Numbered from the stretch's first letter, positions 15,671-25,572 are shown. The stretch: DNA of 42,678 nt from Firmicutes bacterium ADurb.Bin146 (GCA_002070475.1 MWDI01000035.1:1-42678), one strand, 5' to 3'. A program made the numbers and translations. Notes: a model not told the origin generated them from the sequence alone.

Positions 15671-16648
15671 ATGGCAAAAAGTAAGTTTAAAATAAATTTA
15701 AGAAACCGACAGCATAGGATTGCAATCATAACAATAATCATGGCTGTTATTCTTATTGCTATTTCTATTATTCTTTTTAACCTGTTTAATAAAGCATACA
15801 ATGATTACGAAGGAAACTCGCCTTCAAATATAGTTAATAACGGTCTTGCAGCAAGTGAAGACGGAAACCTTTTCTATACTAAATTTGATTCAGGATTTAA
15901 GATTTATAAATACGATATTAAAAGCGGTAATGAAAAAGCTATATATCCCGTAAATGCAAAGTACTTAAATGTCTTTTCCGGATACGTATATTTTATTGAT
16001 GGGAGTAACGGTAATATAAAAAGAATAACAGTATCTGGAACTGATGAACTATTATTAAAAGATAGCATATGCTCTCATCTGTATGTAACAAAAGACTGGA
16101 TTTACTATATTGACAATAAAGAAAACAATACTATCTATCGGATGAGTATGTATGACTTCGCTTCTGAGAAGCTGGCTGAAGAAAATGCAGCATCTATTAT
16201 GGTAAATGACGATTTCCTTTACTTTATAAATTATTTGGATAATAACAGCATATACCGACTGAATCTTAGTACAAAGGAAGTATCTGCAGTTTTAAGGCAA
16301 CATACTATTTTTTATACTATAAAAAACAATAAAATATATTACACGAATACAAGTGATGAATCTTACATTTACAGTATGAATTTAGATGGCTCAGAAAGCA
16401 AAAGAGTGGAAGGTGTTAAAGGTTGGTTTTTATCAAGTTCATCCAGTGATTCAGATCATCTGTATTTCAAATCAACAACAGGTTCTTTGAAGAAAGTAAA
16501 TCTTCAAACTTTGAATCAGATGACTGTATCAAATGATGACTGTGCCTATATTAATATAATAAATAATTTTATTGTCTATCTGAATCAGGATGATAATTCT
16601 TATTACCTGCTTGACTTACTGACCGGAAATGGTCGCATCCTTAGATAA
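15671..16648 (+). CDS. DUF5050-like membrane-anchored beta-propeller protein
   Basis: A 325-residue protein with a short basic cytoplasmic N-terminus, one membrane helix (about residues 20-41) and an extracytoplasmic domain made of repeated units. The repeats follow the pattern of a hydrophobic strand, Tyr-Phe/Tyr-aromatic, Asp/Asn, then Ile-Tyr-Lys/Arg (for example VYFIDGSNGNIKRI, WIYYIDNKENNTIYRM, LYFINYLDNNSIYRL and IYYTNTSDESYIYSM). That periodicity is typical of DUF5050 propeller-like domains. The function is unknown, and a ligand- or wall-binding role is inferred. A TTGGAG site precedes the ATG. It lies just upstream of another exported protein. Confidence 0.75.
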   Translation: MAKSKFKINLRNRQHRIAIITIIMAVILIAISIILFNLFNKAYNDYEGNSPSNIVNNGLAASEDGNLFYTKFDSGFKIYKYDIKSGNEKAIYPVNAKYLNVFSGYVYFIDGSNGNIKRITVSGTDELLLKDSICSHLYVTKDWIYYIDNKENNTIYRMSMYDFASEKLAEENAASIMVNDDFLYFINYLDNNSIYRLNLSTKEVSAVLRQHTIFYTIKNNKIYYTNTSDESYIYSMNLDGSESKRVEGVKGWFLSSSSSDSDHLYFKSTTGSLKKVNLQTLNQMTVSNDDCAYINIINNFIVYLNQDDNSYYLLDLLTGNGRILR

Positions 16649-16658
16649 TAATGTAAAA

Positions 16659-16677
16659 ATGCTGACTTATTCAGCAT
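16659..16677 (+). terminator. Small hairpin between the DUF5050-like and protease genes
   Basis: A 7-base-pair stem (ATGCTGA / TCAGCAT) with loop CTTAT, followed by an AT-rich rather than T-run sequence. It is a weak terminator at best, but it lies exactly in the short gap. It argues that the protease starts at 16697 rather than at the ATG two bases after the hairpin. Confidence 0.35.
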
Positions 16678-16696
16678 AATGTATTATTATATTAGC

Positions 16697-19135
16697 ATGA
16701 AGAATTCGGTAAAGAATATAGCCGTATGGCTGTTGATAATCACTTTGTGCTTCTCATTTATATCAGTTAAGGCTCAAGATGAAGCCTTTGATACCAGATA
16801 TTACTGGTTGTATTCTTCTGCTATCCCTGCTGCTTGGAAACTGCTTGCTGATATTCCCACAACAGAAGTGACTGTTGCAGTTATAGACACAGGCATTGAA
16901 TTTGACAATCCTCACCTTAAAGAGAGAATTGACTTAAGAGGACATAATTTTGTTCCATCCGCCTCTGTCAATGATGTTAACGACAAGGAAGGGCATGGAA
17001 CCGCTGTTGCTGGTATTATCGCTGCTATTCCTTCTGATAACATGAACTATTATGGTGTTTGCGGCAATATCGATGTAAAAATCCTTCCTTTAAAAGTCTA
17101 TAGCGATCTTACAGGCGCTTTGCAGATACAATATATAATAGATGCAATATATTATGCGATTGAAATGGATGTCGATGTTATTAACATTAGTATTGACATA
17201 CCTCATTATGATGAAGGTTTACAGATAGCATGTCTGGCTGCATATGAAAACTCTATACCTATAATAGCATCAGCAGGTAATAAAGGTAATGAATATTATT
17301 CATACCCTTCGTCATGTTATGGAGTTATCTCTGTATCTGCACTTTCCTTATACAATAACGATTACTTTTTATCCTCTCCTTTTTCATCATATAACGATCG
17401 GATAGACTTAAGCGCTCATGGAGAAGATATTTATACAATTGGTTTAGACGGAACATATAAATTTTTAAGCGGTTCGTCTTTTTCCTGTGCAATAGTAACA
17501 GGTGCGGTTGCTGTATTAAAAGCTGTAGATAAAGACCTGACCCCTTTGGAAATCGAAACCATACTCTGTTCAAGTGCTGACAAACTGACTGATGAAGGCA
17601 GAAATAATTATTACGGATATGGTAAATTAAATTTATTTTCCGCACTGACTCTAAATGTTGATTCTTTAATATTCCAATCTGAAGAACAAAAACCTTCAGA
17701 AGATACTCCTGCTTTTTCCTTTTCATATCAAAACCACAAAAATTTATTATCATGTGGCCTTTCATATGGATTATGGCTTGAAAAAAACAATAAGGTTTCA
17801 AGTGCGGGAGATTCCTCTTTTGGAAAAACCGACGTTACTCAGTGGGATAACATTATTTCTGTTGCGACGGGAGATTCCTTTTCCTTAGGCTTAAAAAGCG
17901 ATGGCACTCTTCAATATACCGGATTTTCCGGTTCATATGCATTAAATGTCGCTCATTGGTCATCAATAAAACAAGTGTCTGCAGGAGCTTTTCACACTGT
18001 TGCAGTAACAAATGTAGGAACTGTTCTGGCTACAGGGAGTAATAGTGCAGGACAATGTAACACAGGAATAATAGCAGGAGTTTCTACAGCGGAATGCGGA
18101 TCAATGCATACTGTCTGTTTAAGATCCAATGGAACTGTAAGAAGTGTCGGAACGAATTTTTTTGGTGAATGTAATACATCAAACTGGACTGATATAGTGT
18201 CTATCTCCGCGGGAAACGGTTTCACGCTTGGCTTAAAGTCTGATGGTACTGTAGTTGGAACAGGAAATAACCGTTTTAAACAAATTGATGTATCCACATG
18301 GAACAATATAATTGAAGTATTTGCTGGATATAATTACTCAATAGGGCTTAAGGCAGATGGCACACTTGTATATACAGGTTTAGCAACAAAAATGTCTTCA
18401 GTACTGCCTGAACTGAGCAATATAAAGACTTTGTCATGCAATAGGGATATGATGATCCTTAAGACAAATGATGACGAGATTATCGTAATTGGAAACATCC
18501 ATACTCAGGAAAGGACAACAAACAAAATATATGTTTTCAATTTTGATGATGTATCGCAAGATTACTGGGCAGCACCATATATAAATATAGTATCAAGACT
18601 TGGGATTATAAACGGAGTATATAATGGGACTGGATACATTTATGTCCCGTATGTGCATATGACAAGGCAAGAGTTCTTTAAGATAATAATTGAGACTTTA
18701 GGTGTCCCCACAAGTAACATTGAGATTAGTCTTGAAGTTTTTAAGGATTATCAGGATGTTGCTTCGTGGAGTCTTCCATATATAAAAACTGCTTACTATT
18801 ACGGATATCTTACTGGAAATGTCGATAGTAATGGTGATTTATATATCAAACCAACTGATCCTATATCCCGAGCTGAAGCAGCTACAATTATGAGTCGTGC
18901 ATTCGGTTTATCACAAAGCCCTGACATGGAATATTCTGATAAAGATTCAATTCCTTTCTGGGCTTATGAAGCTATGTCCTACTTTTCATATTTAAAAGTT
19001 TTAAACGGTTATCCTGACAATACAATTGCACCTAATGCAAATTTATACCGTTCAGAAGCAGCTGCAATCATCTGCAGGCTTTACAGTTATGTTTTAAACA
19101 CTTATACTTTTAACTATGCTAGCAATACTGACTAG
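16697..19135 (+). CDS. Secreted subtilisin-like protease with RCC1-type repeats and SLH domains
   Basis: An 812-residue surface protease. After a signal peptide (about residues 1-26), the S8 domain carries the Asp/His/Ser triad: D64 in VAVIDTGIEFD, H100 in EGHGTAVAG, the oxyanion Asn195 in SAGNKGN, and S261 in LSGSSFSCA. A region of about 250 residues follows with repeated units like SDGTLQYTG, TVGTVLATGSNSAGQC and SDGTVVGTGNNRFKQ, which resemble RCC1/BNR propeller repeats. Three SLH motifs end the protein (from about 620, 690 and 755), predicted to bind pyruvylated cell-wall polymer. The ATG at 16697 gives the best signal peptide. A longer frame from 16679 abuts a hairpin. No clear ribosome binding site is visible at either. 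Confidence 0.9.
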   Translation: MKNSVKNIAVWLLIITLCFSFISVKAQDEAFDTRYYWLYSSAIPAAWKLLADIPTTEVTVAVIDTGIEFDNPHLKERIDLRGHNFVPSASVNDVNDKEGHGTAVAGIIAAIPSDNMNYYGVCGNIDVKILPLKVYSDLTGALQIQYIIDAIYYAIEMDVDVINISIDIPHYDEGLQIACLAAYENSIPIIASAGNKGNEYYSYPSSCYGVISVSALSLYNNDYFLSSPFSSYNDRIDLSAHGEDIYTIGLDGTYKFLSGSSFSCAIVTGAVAVLKAVDKDLTPLEIETILCSSADKLTDEGRNNYYGYGKLNLFSALTLNVDSLIFQSEEQKPSEDTPAFSFSYQNHKNLLSCGLSYGLWLEKNNKVSSAGDSSFGKTDVTQWDNIISVATGDSFSLGLKSDGTLQYTGFSGSYALNVAHWSSIKQVSAGAFHTVAVTNVGTVLATGSNSAGQCNTGIIAGVSTAECGSMHTVCLRSNGTVRSVGTNFFGECNTSNWTDIVSISAGNGFTLGLKSDGTVVGTGNNRFKQIDVSTWNNIIEVFAGYNYSIGLKADGTLVYTGLATKMSSVLPELSNIKTLSCNRDMMILKTNDDEIIVIGNIHTQERTTNKIYVFNFDDVSQDYWAAPYINIVSRLGIINGVYNGTGYIYVPYVHMTRQEFFKIIIETLGVPTSNIEISLEVFKDYQDVASWSLPYIKTAYYYGYLTGNVDSNGDLYIKPTDPISRAEAATIMSRAFGLSQSPDMEYSDKDSIPFWAYEAMSYFSYLKVLNGYPDNTIAPNANLYRSEAAAIICRLYSYVLNTYTFNYASNTD

Positions 19136-19168
19136 GCATACAACATGATAGAAAAACGAGGTATTATA

Positions 19169-20467
19169 GTGAAAAAAAATATACTTTTGGCTGTATCAGT
19201 AATACTTATTACAGTAATTTTATCTTCTTGTGGTCCTGTAACAGCACCGCCTACTCAGTTGATGCCTTCCGATACAATACAAGCTTCTCCTAGTGAAACA
19301 GATATTCCATCGTCTGAACCAACAGATTCAAGCGAGCCTACACCATCCACAGATCCAAAAATAACTACTATGAAGCTGTCGGCTATCGGTGATGTAATGA
19401 GCCATTACACACAGATTCTGGATGCATATAATACGGAAACAAATGAATATGACTACTCCAACTCATTAAGCCGAATTAAAAACTATACAAAAACAAATGA
19501 TCTTCTTATCGCTAATCTGGAAACTTCAATGGCAGAAGGTGAATACACTGGATACCCTGTTTTCAATACTCCTCCTGCTTTAGCAAAGAATTTAAAGGAT
19601 ATAGGAGTTGATATCGTAAGTACTGCTAATAACCATTGTCTGGATAAAGGTTATAAGGGTCTTGTTTCTACAATTGAACATGTAAAAGCTGCTGGTCTGG
19701 AACAGTTGGGCACATATGCGACGCAGGAAGACCGTGACTTAGCAAATGGAATTCTAGTAAAAGAAGTAAACGGTATAAGTATGGCAATTGTAAATTATTC
19801 GTATGGTACAAACGTGATAAGGATTCCCGCAGGTAAGGAATTCAGTGTTAACCTTCTTTATGAAGATTATCTTGGCCCTTATACAATTCTAAACAAGGAA
19901 CAAATATCTTCGGACTTGGAATATGCAAGATCTCTTAATACTGACCTCATAATAGCTCTCATTCACTGGGGTACTGAATATGTAACATCGGAAAATGAAG
20001 AACAGAGAAAAGCAGCACAATTCCTTTTTGAAAACGGTGTAGATATATTAATCGGGAATCACGCTCATGTCTTACAACCTATGGGAATACAGACAATACA
20101 TACCTTAGATGGCGAAGAAAAAGAAGTTTTTGTCTGTTATGCACTAGGTAATTTCATGTCGAATATAACAAGAACACATTATACGCTTACTTCTGTTATT
20201 TTAAATTTGTATATCGAAAAAAATCTTGAAACCAATAAAACCACAATAGAAGGCTATGATTATGTTCCTATTTACATGCTAACTCCGGAATGGGGTGGAT
20301 CAAGATTCTACGTTCTTCCTACTCATGATGCGTTAAACGAGTATGAATTTGGATCGAGTTCCATTATAAATGAAAAAATCTTCCAGGATTTACAAGCATC
20401 CCTAAAGATTTGTCATGACATACTTGGCCGTGATTACGACTATTATTATATAAAAAGAACTGAATAG
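19169..20467 (+). CDS. CapA-family metallophosphatase-like lipoprotein
   Basis: A 432-residue exported lipoprotein. The lipobox LSSC (Cys21) is followed by a Pro/Ser/Thr-rich spacer (about 22-60) and then a PGA_cap domain. The motifs IGDVMSH, ANLETSM, TANNHCLDKGY, ALIHWGTEY and GNHAHVLQPM supply the conserved Asp, Asn, Glu and His residues of the calcineurin-like fold. The family is named for poly-gamma-glutamate synthesis. Many members are not in such operons and their substrate is unknown, as here. The GTG at 19169, preceded by GAGG, gives a compact lipoprotein signal. The alternative ATG at 19145 adds eight residues. It converges on typA with a single base between the two stop codons. Confidence 0.88.
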   Translation: MKKNILLAVSVILITVILSSCGPVTAPPTQLMPSDTIQASPSETDIPSSEPTDSSEPTPSTDPKITTMKLSAIGDVMSHYTQILDAYNTETNEYDYSNSLSRIKNYTKTNDLLIANLETSMAEGEYTGYPVFNTPPALAKNLKDIGVDIVSTANNHCLDKGYKGLVSTIEHVKAAGLEQLGTYATQEDRDLANGILVKEVNGISMAIVNYSYGTNVIRIPAGKEFSVNLLYEDYLGPYTILNKEQISSDLEYARSLNTDLIIALIHWGTEYVTSENEEQRKAAQFLFENGVDILIGNHAHVLQPMGIQTIHTLDGEEKEVFVCYALGNFMSNITRTHYTLTSVILNLYIEKNLETNKTTIEGYDYVPIYMLTPEWGGSRFYVLPTHDALNEYEFGSSSIINEKIFQDLQASLKICHDILGRDYDYYYIKRTE

Positions 20468-20468
20468 C

Positions 20469-22292
20469 CTATTGTTTTTCCTTAAGTTTTGATCTCATAC
20501 GCAATGTCGGATCCAGTATTTTCTTTCTGATACGCATGCTGAGCGGAGTAATTTCAAGCAACTCATCATCCTTAATATATTCCATTGCTTGTTCAAGACT
20601 CATTCTTTTAGGAGGAGACAATCTCAATGCCTCATCGCTTCCTGCTGCTCTCATATTAGTCACATGCTTTTTTTTGCATATGTTAACAGTTATATCTTCA
20701 TCTTTAGGCGTTTCACCAACTACCATTCCAGCATATACTTCCTCCCCAGGATTAATAAAAAGGATACCTCTCTCCTGTGCGTTATAAAGACCATAAGTAA
20801 CAGCTGTCCCTGTCTCAAAAGCTATTAATGAACCATTACTCCTATATTCAATCTCCCCTTTATATGGAGCATACCCTTCATATAGAGTATTCATTATACC
20901 TTCACCTGCAGTATCTGTTAGAAATTCATTCCTATATCCGAAAAGACCTCTTGCTGGTACTAAGAACTCCATCTTCATCCTAATACCTGATAGATTCATG
21001 CAAAGCATCTCTCCTTTTCTTCTGCCAATTTTTTCGCATACAGCTCCTACGCTTTCGGAGGGAACATCTATATATACATGCTCAATGGGTTCCTGTTTTA
21101 CTCCATCTATTTCCCTGTATAATACTCTTGGTGTGCTTAACTGGAACTCATATCCTTCTCTTTTCATTGTTTCGACTAAAATGGAAAGATGCATCTCTCC
21201 TCTTCCCATAACAATAAAAGCATCTGCAAGATCAGTTTCCTTTACTTTCAATGAAACATCTTTTAAGGTCTCTCTGAATAAGCGCTCTCTTAAATGCCTT
21301 GATGTCACATATTTTCCTTCTCTTCCCGCAAACGGGCTGTCATTAACAGAGAAGGTCATTTCTATTGTTGGCAAGGATATTTTAGCAAATTCTATTGCTT
21401 CAATATTCAATGGGTCACATATAGTATCCCCTATAGATATTTCCGGAATCCCTGAGAAAGAGATAATATCTCCTACATAAGCCTCTTCTATCGGTTCCCT
21501 TTTTACACCTTCAAACCCATACATATTAGTAACCTTAGCTTTATATGGTTCTTTTGGATTATGATAATTTACTACAGCTACATCACTATTTGCTTCAATT
21601 CGTCCTCTTTCTATTCTTCCTATAGCTATTCTTCCTACATAATCATTGTAATCGATGGAAGAAATAAGAACCTGTAGAGGTTTATCTTCTTCTCCTTTAG
21701 GCGGATTGATATGTTTTATTATTGTATCAAATAAAGGTGATAAATCTGTTCCTTTTACTTTAGCTTCAAGTGAAGCTATACCTTCTTTTGCAGAACAATA
21801 TACATATGGGCTGTCTAGCTGTATGTCGTTAGCTTGTAGTTCCATTAACAGCTCCAATACTTCGTTTTCTGTCTTTTCTATATCTGCGCCTTCCCTGTCT
21901 ACCTTATTAACTACGATTATAACCTTATGATTAAGCTCCAATGCTTTTGAAAGAACAAATCTTGTCTGTGGCATAGGCCCTTCAAATGCATCAACTAAAA
22001 GCAAAACTCCGTCAACCATTTTAAGTACACGCTCTACTTCACCGGAAAAGTCTGCATGTCCTGGTGTATCAATTATATTTATCTTGGTGTTTTTATATCT
22101 TACAGATGCATTTTTTGCAAGTATTGTTATACCTTTTTCTCTCTCTAGATCATTTGAGTCCATTACTCTTTCTGCAACAACCTGATTTTTCCTGAACACA
22201 CCAGATTGTTTAAGCATAGCATCAACCAGTGTGGTTTTACCATGGTCTACATGGGCTATTATCGCTATATTTCTTAAATCTCCTCTTATCAT
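20469..22292 (-). CDS. typA: Ribosome-associated GTPase TypA/BipA
   Basis: A translational GTPase that binds the ribosome and helps assembly and growth under stress such as cold. The 607-residue length is standard. The G-motifs are AHVDHGKTT (G1), a GITI segment (G2), DTPGHADF (G3) and NKVDREGA (G4). Beta-barrel, EF-G III- and V-like domains and the TypA-specific C-terminal part (GLFGYRNEFLTDT, ending in a basic tail) follow. A GAGG ribosome binding site precedes the ATG. A TATAAT-like -10 (22319-22324 on the minus strand) is present without a clear -35 box. Confidence 0.97.
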   Translation of the reverse strand: MIRGDLRNIAIIAHVDHGKTTLVDAMLKQSGVFRKNQVVAERVMDSNDLEREKGITILAKNASVRYKNTKINIIDTPGHADFSGEVERVLKMVDGVLLLVDAFEGPMPQTRFVLSKALELNHKVIIVVNKVDREGADIEKTENEVLELLMELQANDIQLDSPYVYCSAKEGIASLEAKVKGTDLSPLFDTIIKHINPPKGEEDKPLQVLISSIDYNDYVGRIAIGRIERGRIEANSDVAVVNYHNPKEPYKAKVTNMYGFEGVKREPIEEAYVGDIISFSGIPEISIGDTICDPLNIEAIEFAKISLPTIEMTFSVNDSPFAGREGKYVTSRHLRERLFRETLKDVSLKVKETDLADAFIVMGRGEMHLSILVETMKREGYEFQLSTPRVLYREIDGVKQEPIEHVYIDVPSESVGAVCEKIGRRKGEMLCMNLSGIRMKMEFLVPARGLFGYRNEFLTDTAGEGIMNTLYEGYAPYKGEIEYRSNGSLIAFETGTAVTYGLYNAQERGILFINPGEEVYAGMVVGETPKDEDITVNICKKKHVTNMRAAGSDEALRLSPPKRMSLEQAMEYIKDDELLEITPLSMRIRKKILDPTLRMRSKLKEKQ

Positions 22293-22375
22293 TTGCTTAC
22301 CTCAAAAGTTTTCAATTCATTATACACCTATATATGAAAAATAAAAGTAATTTTTATCCTATAGGGTCATAAAAG

Positions 22376-22384
22376 TGATACAAT
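22376..22384 (+). promoter_or_regulatory. Extended -10 promoter for the GH4 glycosidase gene
   Basis: TGATACAAT is a TG-n-TACAAT extended -10 box, 31 bases before the ATG. No good -35 is visible. No operator palindrome stands out in the 123-base gap shared with typA. Confidence 0.42.
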
Positions 22385-22415
22385 ATTAATATTATTTTCA
22401 TTAAGGAGATCGCCC

Positions 22416-23738
22416 ATGAAGAAATTTGCATTTATAGGTGGTGGCAGTTTCGGGTTTACACGTAACCTGGTTAAGGACCTTCTCACTTTTCCAGCATTCC
22501 GTGATGCCCATATAGTCCTTATGGATATTGATCCTGAGAGACTGGACTATATACATCAAGCTGTCAAGAAGATTATCAAAGCAGGAAAATATCCTGCAAA
22601 AGTTACTGCAACAACAGACCGGATAAAAGCTCTGAAAGATGCTGACGGCGTACTTTGCACCATACTCGCAGGTGATGTAGACGTGTGGAAACATGATATA
22701 TTAATCCCAAAAAAATATGGAGTGGATATAAATGTTGGAGACACAAGAGGACCGGCAGGTATATTTCGAGCATTAAGAACTATACCTGTAATGCTGGATA
22801 TTTGCAAGGATATTGAAAAATATTGCCCTAATGCAGTATTTCTTAACTATACCAATCCGATGGCAATGCTTTGCAGAGCCATGCAGAAAAAATTTCCAAA
22901 TCTCATGATAACCGGGTTATGCCATAGCGTTCAAGGTACAGCAGAAATGCTTGCAAACTGGATAGGAGCTCCTATAAATGAAGTGACTTATACATGTGCA
23001 GGAGTAAACCATCAGGCATTTTATCTTGATTATAAATGGAACGGAAAAGATGCTTATCCTTTAATAAAGGAAGCTCTTAAGAATCCTGATATTTATAAAA
23101 AAGAACTTGTAAGGAATAATATGTACGAACATCTGGATTATTATGTAACTGAATCATCCGGCCATAACAGCGAATATGTCGCTTGGTACAGAAAGAATCC
23201 TGAAGCTCTTGCGAAATACTGTATGGACGGCACAAACTGGAATCCAGGCCATTATGCATATATTTTGAATACATATCTGGAACGCAAGGATAACTGGCGT
23301 GATTCTATTAAGGAATGGCTTGCAAAGGATGAAATAAATCTAGAACGTGGTCATGAGTATGCGACATACATTTTCAATGCTGTTTTTGGGGATAATACTC
23401 TATTCAAGTTTAACGGTAATGTCATGAATAATGGAATTATTGAGAACCTCCCATATGAATGCTGTGTTGAAGTTCCTGTATTAGCTTCTAAGAACTCCTT
23501 GGAACCTATTCATATTGGAAAACTCCCTGATCAGCTTGCTACCCTTATAAATACAACAGCTCGTTGCGAAGTTATGGCTGTTGATGCTGCACTTGAAGCA
23601 GATGCAAGAAAGGTATTTCATGCAGTCGCATTCGATCCTCTTACATCAGCAGTTCTTACCCTTGACCAGATAAAGGAAATGGTAGATGAGATGATGGAAA
23701 AGAATAGAGATTATCTTCCTCAATTTTACAAGAAATAA
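22416..23738 (+). CDS. Glycoside hydrolase family 4 enzyme, MelA-like alpha-galactosidase/alpha-glucosidase
   Basis: A 440-residue member of GH4, the NAD+- and Mn2+-dependent glycosidases that work by oxidation and elimination. The N-terminal Rossmann motif [12 protein letters not shown] binds [13 protein letters not shown] and GLCHSVQGT carry the metal-binding Asn and Cys, and AGVNHQAF supplies the metal-binding His. The CHSV form is that of MelA-type alpha-galactosidases, so that activity is the best guess. Alpha-glucosidase or alpha-galacturonidase activity cannot be excluded. An AAGGAG site lies at 22403-22408. No sugar transporter or regulator is beside it, which is unusual for a catabolic glycosidase. 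Confidence 0.9.
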   Translation: MKKFAFIGGGSFGFTRNLVKDLLTFPAFRDAHIVLMDIDPERLDYIHQAVKKIIKAGKYPAKVTATTDRIKALKDADGVLCTILAGDVDVWKHDILIPKKYGVDINVGDTRGPAGIFRALRTIPVMLDICKDIEKYCPNAVFLNYTNPMAMLCRAMQKKFPNLMITGLCHSVQGTAEMLANWIGAPINEVTYTCAGVNHQAFYLDYKWNGKDAYPLIKEALKNPDIYKKELVRNNMYEHLDYYVTESSGHNSEYVAWYRKNPEALAKYCMDGTNWNPGHYAYILNTYLERKDNWRDSIKEWLAKDEINLERGHEYATYIFNAVFGDNTLFKFNGNVMNNGIIENLPYECCVEVPVLASKNSLEPIHIGKLPDQLATLINTTARCEVMAVDAALEADARKVFHAVAFDPLTSAVLTLDQIKEMVDEMMEKNRDYLPQFYKK

Positions 23739-23782
23739 CTAAGAGGTATTATTGTATTTTTTCTTTTTGAAATTTTAACATA

Positions 23783-23808
23783 AAGGGCTATGCAACTGCA
23801 TAGCCCTT
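23783..23808. terminator. Bidirectional terminator between the GH4 and aconitase X genes
   Basis: A strong inverted repeat, AAGGGCTATGCA / TGCATAGCCCTT, 12 base pairs with a two-base centre. It lies between two convergent genes with T-rich sequence on both flanks. It should end both transcripts. Confidence 0.85.
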
Positions 23809-23826
23809 ATACTTTGCTTTATATCA

Positions 23827-24270
23827 TTACTCAACAATAACTGTTCCGTCTTCCTTAACTGTAACAGACATACCGTCTTTCATATAATCCAAGAAATCTT
23901 GCCCTAAGCTATCTATCGTTACAATCTTGTTGGCCGTCCATATGTCTGCAAGAATAACTCCTGCTGCTCCTATGGAATCTATACTTTCGCTGAATAACAT
24001 AACTTTTGGAGCTAATCCTAAAGAGGCAGCACTTTGAAGTACCATTCCTCCTGTTGTTGAACCTATGGTCCTTGGTAGGCATAATGCTTTACCTGTTATC
24101 TCCTTTTTATATAAGTCAGCATTATTCTGATCACTTCCAAAAACTGTTTTCTTTTTTGCCAATATGCTTTTCTGAAATGTAGCCAAAGTATTCATTCCAT
24201 TCCGAGATACTATAGCGATTGCTTGAGCTGAACCTGCTACAACATTTCTGCCTTTAAATTCTCTTTTCAT
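23827..24270 (-). CDS. Aconitase X small (swivel domain) subunit
   Basis: A 147-residue protein matching the DUF126/aconitase X swivel domain. The core contains KALCLPRTIGSTTGG, which corresponds to the family's active-site Gly-Ser-Ser-Thr-Gly loop. Downstream are a Pro-Lys-Val-Met-Leu strand and a final AGVILADI segment. In archaeal-type enzymes and some bacteria the swivel is a separate chain, as here, while other bacteria fuse it to the large subunit. The gene overlaps the large-subunit gene by four bases (ATGA), which ensures paired synthesis. The substrate is discussed with the large subunit. Confidence 0.9.
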   Translation of the reverse strand: MKREFKGRNVVAGSAQAIAIVSRNGMNTLATFQKSILAKKKTVFGSDQNNADLYKKEITGKALCLPRTIGSTTGGMVLQSAASLGLAPKVMLFSESIDSIGAAGVILADIWTANKIVTIDSLGQDFLDYMKDGMSVTVKEDGTVIVE

Positions 24271-25559
24271 CTCGTAATATCCCCTTTCACTGCAATATCA
24301 GTTATCTCTTCATCGGTGTAATATCTTGCTGTTGTATAAGTCCTTAACTTGTTTGAATTTGTCACTACAGCCCTTTTTGCGCATATAGGATTATTCATAT
24401 ACATAAGTGGACAGATTGATGAAATTTTTATTCCATAACTTGTGAGACGATTATAATATTCACTATTCTTTTTAAAATGTTCTACAACATCAGGGGCTGC
24501 TGTGAATATGGTTTCCAAAGAAACTTTCTTCTTTCCATTTTTATCCAGCTCTTTTCCTATCCTGTCAGTCCATTCTATCAGCTGGTTATATGACAAGTGT
24601 GGACACCCTATAAAACACCTTGAGGGTTTTGTATCCGGTTTTTTCCATATAACAGGATAATTCTTCTTAACTCTTTCCAGCTCTGCATCATCTATTATAT
24701 AGACTTTTGCCTTTTCTTTAATAAGAGATTCTTTTTTTTCAATAGCTTCTGGCGTTAGATTTTCCACATGATAAAGGCCTACTGCTCCATTTGAAGCGGT
24801 TGCTGCTCCCATATCCTTTAGGTAGTCCTTTGCTTTTTCGTTCATCTTATTACCGATAAATTTATCAAGACCTTTTATGTAAGGTACATCACTCATGACT
24901 TTCATTCCTATTGCGCTTCCCAGAACCTGTGCTTCAGGCTTTTGGCTTGTTTTAACATCAACAATCCATGTAGCTTTTCTACCCTCATCTGTAAGCAAGT
25001 CAAACTCTGGAACTTTGCCTATTATAGCACCGAACATTTCTATCAATGCTGAGTTTCTATTGCATCTTGCGCCAATTACTGAATTCGCATATACGACAGC
25101 TGATGATTCTGCCCAAGAAAGGATGTCTCCTTTTTTTGGTATATTACCAACTTCGTCCATGTAGCATGTGCAACTGAAAGCTTTTTTGTCTTTTAGCCCG
25201 ATTTTAATCAGCTGTTCTTCATAATCATCCTGTTTTCCGTACATAATACCGAAAACAAGTTTTTCCAGTGGATTGCATTTGACATTATTAAAATCCATAG
25301 GTCTTGGATCAACAGTAAATTTATCAATTGTTGTTATTCCAGCATTGTTTAGCTCATCCATTATATCAAAAACAGCTTTCATAATGGAAATTCCAAAACT
25401 GGTTACAAAATGTGCAGGAGCGGTTATCTGTACCATCCTTTTGGCATTAAAGACCTCTCCATACATAACCAGCGATTTCATGACTTTAGCCATTACTTCA
25501 CCTTTTGACCCGTTGAGAATAGCTTTTTCCTCATCTGTCAAAATCATTTTATACTCCAT
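24267..25559 (-). CDS. Aconitase X large (catalytic) subunit
   Basis: A 430-residue AcnX catalytic domain (DUF521). The signature WAESSAVVYANSVIGARCNR (about residues 149-168) is clear. FIGCPHLS (Cys319) and SSICPLMYM (Cys383) match conserved cysteine positions expected to hold the iron or Fe-S centre, and another cysteine pair lies in CTCYM (130 and 132). Known AcnX enzymes dehydrate cis-3-hydroxy-L-proline (bacteria) or mevalonate-5-phosphate (archaea). Neither pathway has other genes in this window. The ATG at 25559 follows an AGGAAGGAG site. A longer frame would run into the preceding gene. It is cotranscribed with the flavoprotein upstream (13-base gap), suggesting dehydration followed by reduction. 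Confidence 0.92.
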   Translation of the reverse strand: MEYKMILTDEEKAILNGSKGEVMAKVMKSLVMYGEVFNAKRMVQITAPAHFVTSFGISIMKAVFDIMDELNNAGITTIDKFTVDPRPMDFNNVKCNPLEKLVFGIMYGKQDDYEEQLIKIGLKDKKAFSCTCYMDEVGNIPKKGDILSWAESSAVVYANSVIGARCNRNSALIEMFGAIIGKVPEFDLLTDEGRKATWIVDVKTSQKPEAQVLGSAIGMKVMSDVPYIKGLDKFIGNKMNEKAKDYLKDMGAATASNGAVGLYHVENLTPEAIEKKESLIKEKAKVYIIDDAELERVKKNYPVIWKKPDTKPSRCFIGCPHLSYNQLIEWTDRIGKELDKNGKKKVSLETIFTAAPDVVEHFKKNSEYYNRLTSYGIKISSICPLMYMNNPICAKRAVVTNSNKLRTYTTARYYTDEEITDIAVKGDITR

Positions 25560-25572
25560 GCCATACTCCTTC

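Noticed and set aside
24267..25559. Aconitase X as phosphomevalonate dehydratase of the archaeal mevalonate pathway
   Set aside because: No mevalonate-pathway gene is in the window and the partner is an enoate-type reductase, not a decarboxylase, so the substrate is left open.
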